From Lachnospiraceae bacterium AM48-27BH (GTDB lineage Bacteria; Bacillota; Clostridia; Lachnospirales; Lachnospiraceae): 19,289 nucleotides of DNA. This document shows, piece by piece, positions 12,925 through 19,289 of this stretch. A program made the position numbers and the translations under genes. Where the stretch lies: positions 1 to 19,289 of the forward strand of contig QUFC01000058.1 in NCBI GenBank assembly GCA_003478355.1. Direction: 5' to 3'. Under the pieces are notes generated by a model. It made no database searches and had not been told where the DNA came from. It was given only the letters and a program-made list of their open reading frames with translations. Positions within the stretch are counted from its first letter, which is position 1. Every line of letters starts with the position of its first letter.

Positions 12925-14526
12925 ATGAGATATCTTGTAACTGGAAGTCAGATGCGGGCCATTGATCAGGATACGATCCAGAATATCGGGATTCCGTCCC
13001 TGGTGCTGATGGAACGGGCGGCAGAATGTGTGGCCCGGAAGGCAGAACAGTTATGTGATCAGAAAACATTGCAGATCCTGGCAATTTGTGGTGTCGGTAA
13101 TAATGGGGCAGATGGAGTGGCAGCGGCCAGGATGCTTTATCTTCATGGATTTGATGTGCTGGTGGTCGTAGTGGGGAACGAAGCCCATGCGACAAAGGAA
13201 TTTGAAGTTCAGAAGGGGATTGCAGAAAAGCTGGAGATCCCGGTTGTGGACTGGGAACATTTTTTACATGGTGAGGATGAGCAGAAAGCAGGGGACCGCG
13301 CGATCATCGACGCAGTCTTTGGTGTTGGACTTTCCAGAGATGTGGAAGGAACCTATGCTGAGGTGTTAGACTGGATCAATAAGACAGAGACGGAGTGGGT
13401 ACTGGCGGTAGATATGCCGTCTGGGATTCACAGCGATACTGGTGCGGTCATGGGAACCGCGGTGAAGGCCGATGTGACGGTGACGTTTGGATATGAAAAG
13501 ATGGGAAGCGCCCTTTATCCGGGTCGAGGTTATTGTGGTCAGACTGAGGTATGCGACATTGGATTTCCGGAGCTCAGCCGGAAAAAAGCCGGAGCAGAGC
13601 AATTCACCTATGATCTGGAGGATTTAAACCGGATTCCGGCCCGCCCGGCTTACAGCAACAAAGGCACTTTTGGAAAAGTGCTGGTGGTGGCGGGTTCAGC
13701 GGACATGAGCGGTGCGGCTTATCTGTGCGCAAAAGCGGCGTACAGCATGGGGGCCGGTCTGGTAAAGATCATGACGCCCCAGGAAAACCGTCAGATCCTG
13801 CAGACCTTACTCCCAGAGGCGATTCTGTCCTCTTACCGTAATGGACAGGAACCAGAAAATCTGGAAAAATTAAGCAGCCAGGTGGAGAAAAATTGTGGCT
13901 GGGCGGATGTGATCGTGTTAGGACCCGGCATGGGACAGGGAAGTACCGCCAAGTTTCTGGTACAGGAATTTTTATCCAATGCTTATGTGCCCATGATCAT
14001 TGATGCGGATGGATTGAATATCATTGCATCGGATCCGGATCTGACCGGATTTTATACAGAAAATCTGATCCTGACCCCTCATCTGGGAGAGATGGCGCGA
14101 TTGACCGGGAAAACGGTACCGGAGATCCAGGAAGATCTGCCATCCTGTGGTGCGCAGTACAGCAGCGACAGCGGCGTGATCTGTGTGTTAAAGGATGCGG
14201 CAACTGTGGTGACGGGGCGGGACGGACAGTGTTATGTAAACTCCAGCGGTAATAGCGCCATGGCGAAGGCCGGTTCTGGAGATGTACTGTCCGGTACCAT
14301 TGCAGGGCTTCTGGCCCTGGGAATGGAGAACTGGGATGCTGCGGTATTAGGCGTTTATATCCATGGGACAGCCGGTGACCGGGTCCTTGAGAAAAAGGGG
14401 TCTCATGGGCTTTTAGCGCGTGATTTAACAGAAGAGATCGCTGCGATCACGACAGAGATAGGGAAAGATGAGCCGGTGAGAGAACACTGTGCCATTGAGG
14501 ATAGAATTTGCTTCAGGAGGAAATAA
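12925..14526 (+). CDS. nnr: Bifunctional NAD(P)H-hydrate epimerase / ADP-dependent NAD(P)H-hydrate dehydratase
   Basis: A 533-residue fusion of YjeF_N epimerase and YjeF_C dehydratase that repairs damaged NADHX and NADPHX. N-domain: GVGNNGADG (56-64), the catalytic-region aspartate in IIDAVFGVGL (D129) and VDMPSGIHSDTG (162-173). C-domain from about 240: VVAGSADMSGAA (254-265), GPGMG (333-337), DADGLN (360-365), TPHLGEM (384-390) and KAGSGDVLSG (448-457). Both halves look intact. GGAGG lies 7 bases before the ATG. The neighbourhood with rex is sensible because both deal with NAD(H) state. The last 20 residues extend beyond the domain and run up to alr. Confidence 0.95.
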   Translation: MRYLVTGSQMRAIDQDTIQNIGIPSLVLMERAAECVARKAEQLCDQKTLQILAICGVGNNGADGVAAARMLYLHGFDVLVVVVGNEAHATKEFEVQKGIAEKLEIPVVDWEHFLHGEDEQKAGDRAIIDAVFGVGLSRDVEGTYAEVLDWINKTETEWVLAVDMPSGIHSDTGAVMGTAVKADVTVTFGYEKMGSALYPGRGYCGQTEVCDIGFPELSRKKAGAEQFTYDLEDLNRIPARPAYSNKGTFGKVLVVAGSADMSGAAYLCAKAAYSMGAGLVKIMTPQENRQILQTLLPEAILSSYRNGQEPENLEKLSSQVEKNCGWADVIVLGPGMGQGSTAKFLVQEFLSNAYVPMIIDADGLNIIASDPDLTGFYTENLILTPHLGEMARLTGKTVPEIQEDLPSCGAQYSSDSGVICVLKDAATVVTGRDGQCYVNSSGNSAMAKAGSGDVLSGTIAGLLALGMENWDAAVLGVYIHGTAGDRVLEKKGSHGLLARDLTEEIAAITTEIGKDEPVREHCAIEDRICFRRK

Positions 14527-14529
14527 GGG

Positions 14530-15723
14530 ATGTATCAGAACGTACCCTACAAACGAGTATTCGTCACGATCGACCTTGACGCGATCGTTTTTAATATGGA
14601 ATCAATGAAACAGAATATTAAACCCGGAACAGAGATGATGGGTGTGGTAAAAGCAGATGGTTACGGTCATGGAGCTGTGCCGGTGGCAAAAGCCATGGAT
14701 CCTTATGTATGGGGATATGCGGCAGCAACCTCTGAGGAGGCCCTGCAGCTGAGGGCGCATGGTATTACCAAACCGGTGCTGGTGTTAAGCCCGGTGCATC
14801 CGTCAGAGTTTCAGGAACTGATCCGGGAAGGCATCCGTATCACGGTATTTACCAGAGAGCAGGCAGAAGACATTTCCAAAGAGGCATCCGCCCTTGGCAA
14901 GACAGCCAATATCCACATCGCAGTGGACACTGGTATGAGCCGGATCGGTGTGATCCCAGATGAACATTCTGCAGCCCTGGTGGAGGAGATCAGCCAGATG
15001 GATGGAATCCGTGTGGAGGGTTTGTTCACTCATTTTGCGAAGGCAGATGAGGAAGAGAAGGAATCCACCAGAAAACAGATGGAGCGGTTTACTTATTTTG
15101 CAAGATTATTAGAAGACCGGGGATTGGAGATTCCAAGAAAACATGTGGCAAACAGTGCCGGAATCATTGATTTCCCGGAATTCAGTTGTGATATGGTCCG
15201 CGCCGGTATTACGGTATATGGGATGTATCCGTCAGACGAGGTAGAAAAGAACCGGGTTCCGTTAAGACCTGCCATGTCCCTGAACAGCTATGTAACTTAT
15301 GTAAAGACCATCGAAGCAGGTACTGAAGTCAGCTATGGCGGTATTTTCAAGGCAGAGAAACAGATGAGGGTGGCAACGGTCTGTATCGGTTACGCAGACG
15401 GTTATCCGAGGAGCGCTTCGAATAAGGGAAGAGTGCTGATCCACGGAAAGAGTGCCAGAATCCTGGGAAGAGTCTGTATGGACCAGCTGATGGTGGATGT
15501 AACAGATATACCGGAGGTTCAGCCATGGGATCTGGTGACTTTAGTTGGCCGTGATGGTGATGACAGTATTACCATGGAAGAACTGGCAGAAGCAAGCGGC
15601 GGCTTTCATTATGAGCTGGCATGCATTTTCGGAAAGAGAGTGCCGAGAGTGTATGTGAAAGGCGGAAAGATCGTCGGGACCAAGGACTATTTCCATGACC
15701 AGTATGAGGATTTTTTAGAGTAA
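14530..15723 (+). CDS. alr: Alanine racemase
   Basis: A 397-residue PLP enzyme making D-alanine for peptidoglycan. The PLP lysine is K41 in VVKADGYGHG. The second catalytic residue is Y269 in EVSYGGIFKA, followed by the conserved VCIGYADGYPR (284-294). The N-terminal TIM barrel and C-terminal beta domain are both full length. GGAGG in the end of nnr and a gap of only three bases show tight coupling. Confidence 0.96.
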   Translation: MYQNVPYKRVFVTIDLDAIVFNMESMKQNIKPGTEMMGVVKADGYGHGAVPVAKAMDPYVWGYAAATSEEALQLRAHGITKPVLVLSPVHPSEFQELIREGIRITVFTREQAEDISKEASALGKTANIHIAVDTGMSRIGVIPDEHSAALVEEISQMDGIRVEGLFTHFAKADEEEKESTRKQMERFTYFARLLEDRGLEIPRKHVANSAGIIDFPEFSCDMVRAGITVYGMYPSDEVEKNRVPLRPAMSLNSYVTYVKTIEAGTEVSYGGIFKAEKQMRVATVCIGYADGYPRSASNKGRVLIHGKSARILGRVCMDQLMVDVTDIPEVQPWDLVTLVGRDGDDSITMEELAEASGGFHYELACIFGKRVPRVYVKGGKIVGTKDYFHDQYEDFLE

Positions 15724-15897
15724 GTCAACGTCGAACATTTTCTTCTCCGTAACATATGATGATATCAGGGGCAAAAGATTAGAAGTCTGGCGCAAGCGAA
15801 CCTTTTGACTCCAACATAGGATGATACGATAGGAACGTATAGAATACAGAAAATGAGTCAATAATGGTATTAAATATGATTGACGGAGTGTGAAGAT

Positions 15898-16245
15898 GTG
15901 GTTATCAGGCGAGGAGATATTTATTATGCAGATCTGCGTCCGGTGATCGGCTCCGAACAGGGGGGCGTTCGTCCGGTGCTGATTATTCAGAATGATATAG
16001 GAAACCGCCACAGTCCTACAGTGATCTGTGCAGCGATTACCTCGAAGATGAACAAGGCAAAGCTGCCTACCCATGTGGAACTGGATACCAGACGGTGCGA
16101 TATGATCAAAGATTCTGTGATCCTGCTGGAGCAGCTGCGTACCATTGATAAGCAGAGACTGAAAGAGAAAATCTGTCACATTGATGAAGAACTTCTGGAG
16201 AAGGTGGACTGTGCCCTGAAGGTAAGCCTGGAGCTGCTTACATAG
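15898..16245 (+). CDS. mazF: MazF/PemK-family mRNA interferase (NdoA-like), no antitoxin beside it
   Basis: A 115-residue toxin-type endoribonuclease very close to Bacillus NdoA in sequence: [49 protein letters not shown] and [17 protein letters not shown]. The frame is open from a TTG at 15880, but the family N-terminus begins at the GTG at 15898, with GGAG 10 bases before it. In Bacillus the order is alr, antitoxin ndoAI, ndoA. Here the 174 bases after alr have room only for a peptide of under 60 residues and none is seen. It may be a lone toxin, or use an antitoxin elsewhere. Confidence 0.92.
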   Translation: MVIRRGDIYYADLRPVIGSEQGGVRPVLIIQNDIGNRHSPTVICAAITSKMNKAKLPTHVELDTRRCDMIKDSVILLEQLRTIDKQRLKEKICHIDEELLEKVDCALKVSLELLT

Positions 16246-16284
16246 TGGAAAAATAGGTTACAATACCGGTGGAGCGGGACACCG

Positions 16285-16313
16285 TTGACGGAAGGTATGG
16301 AATTTGATATAGT
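16285..16313 (+). promoter_or_regulatory. Promoter of the CNNM transporter gene
   Basis: TTGACG (16285-16290), a 17-base spacer and TATAGT (16308-16313), 44 bases before the next gene's start. Confidence 0.6.
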
Positions 16314-16356
16314 GGAAATGAAGGTACAAGTAAGTTTAAAGGAGTAAAGAAAAAGT

Positions 16357-17181
16357 ATGGACGAAGGTTTTTCGCCTCTTAGTATGGTGCTGTTTCTGGT
16401 GTTTATCGGCCTGGAAGCAGCTTTTTACGGATTAGGATCAGCAATCCAGAATGTCAGCGAAGCAGATCTGGAAAAGGATGCTGAAGAGGGAAATAAAAAG
16501 GCTAAGTGGCTGTTAAAGATCGTGGAGCAGCCGAAGTATTTCGTATATTCTCTCCAGGCAGTGACCAATGTTATCGGTCTGATCCTGGGCTCTTATGTGC
16601 TTCGCAGCTGGGGAAGCTGTCTGGGGCAGTGGATCGTGAAGACAACCGGTTGGGATGTGAAGCTGGGAGGGATTCTGGGGCTGATCTTGGCGGCGATCGT
16701 GATTTTAGTGGTTTTGATCAGTTTCGGTATTGTAATTCCCAAACGCTGTGGCGCAAAAAAGCCGCAGTACTGGTGTTACCGGCTGGTTCCTCTGGTTTCA
16801 GCGGTGATGGTTCCGGTATTTCCATTTATTATGGTGGTGACAGGGCTTTCACGGGTGATTCTCTGGGCTTTGCGTGTAGATATTACCAATGATAATGATA
16901 ACGTAACCGAGGAAGAGATCATGTCTATGGTCAATGAAGGCCATGAACAGGGTGTGCTGGAGGCCAGTGAGGCAGAGATGATCACCAACATTTTTGAATT
17001 GGATGACAAAGAAGCCGGAGACATCATGACCCACAGAACCAATCTGGTGGCCATCGATGGGGAGATGACCTTAAAAGAGGCTGTGGATTTTATCTTAAAG
17101 GAAGGCAAGAATTCCCGCTATCCTGTTTATGAGGAGGACATCGACAATATCATCGGCATCCTTCATATGAAGGATGCATGA
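16357..17181 (+). CDS. CNNM/CorC-type transporter, N-terminal part (split gene)
   Basis: A 274-residue frame with the DUF21/CNNM membrane domain: helices at about 9-27, 66-84, 105-132 and 144-172. The typical acidic linker EEEIMSMVNEGHEQGVLEAS follows, then DIMTHRTNLVAIDG opening the first CBS domain. It stops at TGA (17179-17181) directly after IIGILHMKDA, where relatives run on into the second CBS domain. AAAGGAG lies 12 bases before the ATG. The rest of the protein is found in another frame starting at 17178. Family members are magnesium or other cation transporters or transport regulators. Confidence 0.88.
   Translation: MDEGFSPLSMVLFLVFIGLEAAFYGLGSAIQNVSEADLEKDAEEGNKKAKWLLKIVEQPKYFVYSLQAVTNVIGLILGSYVLRSWGSCLGQWIVKTTGWDVKLGGILGLILAAIVILVVLISFGIVIPKRCGAKKPQYWCYRLVPLVSAVMVPVFPFIMVVTGLSRVILWALRVDITNDNDNVTEEEIMSMVNEGHEQGVLEASEAEMITNIFELDDKEAGDIMTHRTNLVAIDGEMTLKEAVDFILKEGKNSRYPVYEEDIDNIIGILHMKDA
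17157..17176. repeat. Perfect 20-bp palindrome at the frame break
   Basis: CATCCTTCAT (17157-17166) is followed directly by its exact complement ATGAAGGATG (17167-17176). It encodes the conserved I-L-H-M-K-D of the CBS region. The frame change begins one base later (ATGA at 17178-17181). Confidence 0.9.
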
Positions 17182-17723
17182 TCTTTGCGGAAAATGCCAA
17201 GAGAAATAAGCTTCCGGTAGGAAAAATCCCGGGACTTCTTCGGGAGGCGCATTTTATCCCGGAAACGAAAAATCTGGATTCCCTGTTCCGGGAGATGCAG
17301 TCCCAGAAGATACATATGGAAGTGGTAGTGGACGAATATGGTCAGACCTCCGGTATTGTAACCATGGAAGATATCCTGGAGGAGATCGTGGGCAATATCC
17401 TGGATGAGTATGATGCAGAAGAGGAATATATTTCCGCACTGGAAGACGGATTTGTGTTGAACGGCATGACGCCGCTTGAAGAGGTGGAGGAAGCTCTTGG
17501 AATTGCTTTTGAGGAAGAAGATATGGACAGCTATGATACGTTGAATGGTTTTCTGGTGTCAAGACTGGGCCATATTCCAAAGAAGGACGAGCATTCCGAT
17601 GTGATGTATGGCGGTTATCAATTCCATATTTTAAGTATGGAGAATAAGACGATCCGATCCGTAAAGGCCACGAGAGTACCGGTTGAGAAACAGACAGAAG
17701 AAAAGGAAGGTTCACTATTATAA
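17178..17723 (+). CDS. CNNM/CorC-type transporter, C-terminal part (split gene)
   Basis: A 181-residue frame that continues the same protein: second CBS domain with HMEVVVDEYGQTSGIVTMED and ILEEIVGNILDEYD, then the CorC_HlyC domain (about 85-165) with MDSYDTLNGFLVSRLGHIP. The ATG overlaps the previous stop as ATGA, with AAGGA three bases before it. Either one base was lost in a single gene or sequence read, or the two parts are made separately by stop-start coupling. A single-base insertion at the junction would restore the expected ILHMKDAMIF. Confidence 0.85.
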   Translation: MIFAENAKRNKLPVGKIPGLLREAHFIPETKNLDSLFREMQSQKIHMEVVVDEYGQTSGIVTMEDILEEIVGNILDEYDAEEEYISALEDGFVLNGMTPLEEVEEALGIAFEEEDMDSYDTLNGFLVSRLGHIPKKDEHSDVMYGGYQFHILSMENKTIRSVKATRVPVEKQTEEKEGSLL

Positions 17724-17757
17724 ATGAAATTAGCAAATGATATCAGGGACATGATTC

Positions 17758-19107
17758 ATGATACCTATTTTTAAAAAGACCGTTCTGTTAGCCGTTCCGG
17801 TGGCGATGCAGGGACTGTTGAATACCGTGGTCAATCTGGTGGATAATCTGATGATCGGAAGCCTGGGTGCTACGGCTATTGCATCGGTGGGGCTTGCCAA
17901 TAAAGTGTTTTTTGTTTTTTCCCTTCTGGTATTTGGCGTGGTCAGTGGTTCTGGTATTCTGGCAGCCCAGTACTGGGGAAATCATGATGTGAAAAATATC
18001 CGGAAGGTGTTGGGAATCAGCCTGATGATCGCTTTGAGCGGTGCGATCCTGTTTCTGATTCCGGCCAGGTGGAATCCCAGAATGGTGATGCGGATCTTCA
18101 CTACCAGTGAATCCAGTATTGAGATGGGAGCAGCTTACCTGATGGTGGCGGCACTGTCCTACCCCTGCACGGCCATAACGAACACCTATGTGGCGATGCT
18201 GCGGTCAGTGAACCGGGTAAAAGAACCGGTGATCATCAGCTGCGTGGCAATTCTGACGAATATTACCTTTAACTATATTTTTATTTTCGGACATTTCGGA
18301 GCCCCGGCTCTTGGAGTGGTAGGCGCAGCTCTGGCGACCCTGATCGCCAGAATTTTAGAAATGACGTTGATCTTACTTACTGTTTACGTAGGAAAGACGC
18401 CTTTAGCCTGTCATGTTCGGGAATTATTTGGATATTCCAAAGAATTTCTGATACAGTTTGCCAGAACATCTGCTCCGGTCATCTGCAATGAGTTTATGTG
18501 GGGACTGGGAACAACTATTTATTCCATGGCCTATGGCCGTATGGGGGATGAGGCAGTGGCGGCCATCACCATTGCAACCACGATCCAGGATCTGGCGGTC
18601 GTGTTATTCCAGGGACTCAGCGCGGCAACAGCAGTCATACTGGGGAATGAGCTGGGAGCCGGAAAATTAAAGAGAGCGGAAAATTATGCCAGATATCTTT
18701 TGATCCTCCAGTTCTTTTTGACTATAGTGGCAGCTGTTTTTGTTGTGGGAATCCGATGGAAGGTGATCGGGCTTTATCAGCCGGGTATTTCCGATGCAGT
18801 GGCAGAAGCCACCAGTGCCTGCCTGATCGTATTTGCGTTGTTTATGCCATTTAAGATGTTTAATTATGTCAATATAGTCGGAGTACTGCGAAGCGGCGGT
18901 GATACGGTCATGTGCCTGTTTATTGATACCAGCGGCGTCTGGTTTATCGGTATTCCTCTGGCATTTCTTGGAGCCCTTGTATTGAAATTTCCAATCCATA
19001 TCGTGTATGCAATGGTGCTTTTGGAGGAAGTATATAAAGCGATCATTGGTTTTATACGGTACCGGCAGAAAAAGTGGCTGAGAAATCTGGCGCAGGAAAT
19101 TGCGTAA
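17758..19107 (+). CDS. MATE-family multidrug/cation antiporter
   Basis: A 449-residue membrane protein with about 12 hydrophobic helices and two MATE halves. The first repeat includes PVAMQGLLNTVVNLVDNLMI and GSGILAAQYWG. The second, from about residue 230, includes ICNEFMWGLGTTIYSMAYGR and VILGNELGAGKLKRA. MATE proteins use sodium or proton gradients to expel drugs and metabolites. The start at 17758 has AGGG 9 bases upstream. A frame beginning at 17724, right after the previous stop, reads MKLANDIRDMIHDTYF and then stops in a T5A5 run; one base fewer there would fuse it to this protein. Confidence 0.9.
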   Translation: MIPIFKKTVLLAVPVAMQGLLNTVVNLVDNLMIGSLGATAIASVGLANKVFFVFSLLVFGVVSGSGILAAQYWGNHDVKNIRKVLGISLMIALSGAILFLIPARWNPRMVMRIFTTSESSIEMGAAYLMVAALSYPCTAITNTYVAMLRSVNRVKEPVIISCVAILTNITFNYIFIFGHFGAPALGVVGAALATLIARILEMTLILLTVYVGKTPLACHVRELFGYSKEFLIQFARTSAPVICNEFMWGLGTTIYSMAYGRMGDEAVAAITIATTIQDLAVVLFQGLSAATAVILGNELGAGKLKRAENYARYLLILQFFLTIVAAVFVVGIRWKVIGLYQPGISDAVAEATSACLIVFALFMPFKMFNYVNIVGVLRSGGDTVMCLFIDTSGVWFIGIPLAFLGALVLKFPIHIVYAMVLLEEVYKAIIGFIRYRQKKWLRNLAQEIA

Positions 19108-19113
19108 CATATG

Positions 19114-19164
19114 AAAAAGCAGTGCGGATTCTTGGAACATGAAGAGAAAACGGACTGCTTTTTT
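19114..19164 (+). terminator. Terminator after the MATE gene
   Basis: AAAAAGCAGT (19114-19123) pairs with ACTGCTTTTT (19154-19163); the right arm is itself the T run. The loop is 30 bases long. Confidence 0.65.
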
Positions 19165-19289
19165 GTGTCATAGGAAACTTCGTCCTATGACACAAAAACG
19201 CTCCGCGAGGATCGCACTGCGGCGGAAAGGAATTATGTCGCTATTGCGACCCGCCGCAGGCGGAGAATCCTGCAAGCAGGATTCTTTTT
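19160..19289. repeat. Dense palindromic intergenic element
   Basis: Three stems follow each other. First, a 16-bp perfect hairpin (19160-19175 with 19183-19198, loop AACTTCG). Second, an arm of CTCCGC (19201-19206) and CTGCGGCGG (19217-19225) pairing with CCGCCGCAG and GCGGAG (19251-19265), capped by GTCGC-TATT-GCGAC (19237-19250). Third, a terminator hairpin at 19264-19285. The first hairpin has T on its 5' side and A on its 3' side, so it is not a terminator on either strand. The layout looks like a repeated extragenic element or a structured RNA. It may continue past the window. Confidence 0.7.
19264..19289 (+). terminator. Perfect intrinsic terminator at the window edge
   Basis: AGAATCCTGC (19264-19273), loop AA, GCAGGATTCT (19276-19285), then T to the end of the window. 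As the complement also starts with a run of A, it may work only on the plus strand. Confidence 0.8.

Noticed and set aside
1..19289. CRISPR array, rRNA or tRNA genes
   Set aside because: No regularly spaced repeats of CRISPR size and no tRNA or rRNA sequence were seen on either strand.

Overview
The window joins two unlike pieces of DNA. Bases 1 to about 8,100 are one end of an integrated conjugative element of the Tn1549/CTn type, with every gene on the minus strand. Bases from about 8,300 to the end are chromosomal housekeeping DNA, mostly on the plus strand. The chromosomal gene set (lgt, a Spo0E-like gene, an ABC-F gene facing rex, acpS, nnr, alr, mazF), the strong Shine-Dalgarno sites and the Firmicutes-type promoters point to a spore-forming, low-to-medium GC gut clostridium, probably a Lachnospiraceae member. 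That placement is inference from gene content and style.

Element half, in transcription order from right to left. A structured leader and candidate integrase arm sites (7,686-8,002) precede a RepA-like initiator (6,766-7,656), a DUF5348 protein, PcfB, a VirD4-type coupling protein, a 55-residue basic protein and a cut-short Maff2 gene (3,686-3,826). The genes that normally follow Maff2 in this family (VirB6-like, PrgI-like and VirB4 proteins, a cell-wall hydrolase) are absent. In their place is a clearly more AT-rich cargo segment (about 1,690-3,680) holding an ECF sigma factor, its zinc-finger membrane anti-sigma factor and a small membrane-anchored protein. Element backbone then resumes with a sigma-like regulator, an HTH_16-type protein, a possible oriT region and mobC, which runs off the left edge.

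The most interesting signal is in the cargo. A 43-bp block with an ECF-like promoter (-35 TGTAAC and a -10 region ending CTCTTAT, at identical spacing) occurs both in front of the sigma gene and in front of the small membrane protein gene. This suggests a self-contained, autoregulated envelope-response circuit with its own target gene, carried on a mobile element.

Chromosomal half. lgt overlaps a 51-residue Spo0E-like gene and ends at a strong terminator. A small membrane protein gene and an ABC-F ATPase gene run the other way. The ABC-F gene and rex diverge from a 170-bp region with good promoters on both strands. rex, acpS, nnr and alr form a tight operon, followed by a mazF toxin gene with no visible antitoxin. 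Next come a CNNM/CorC-type transporter gene split into two overlapping frames beside a perfect 20-bp palindrome, a MATE transporter gene, and a dense palindromic intergenic element that ends in a terminator at the window edge.
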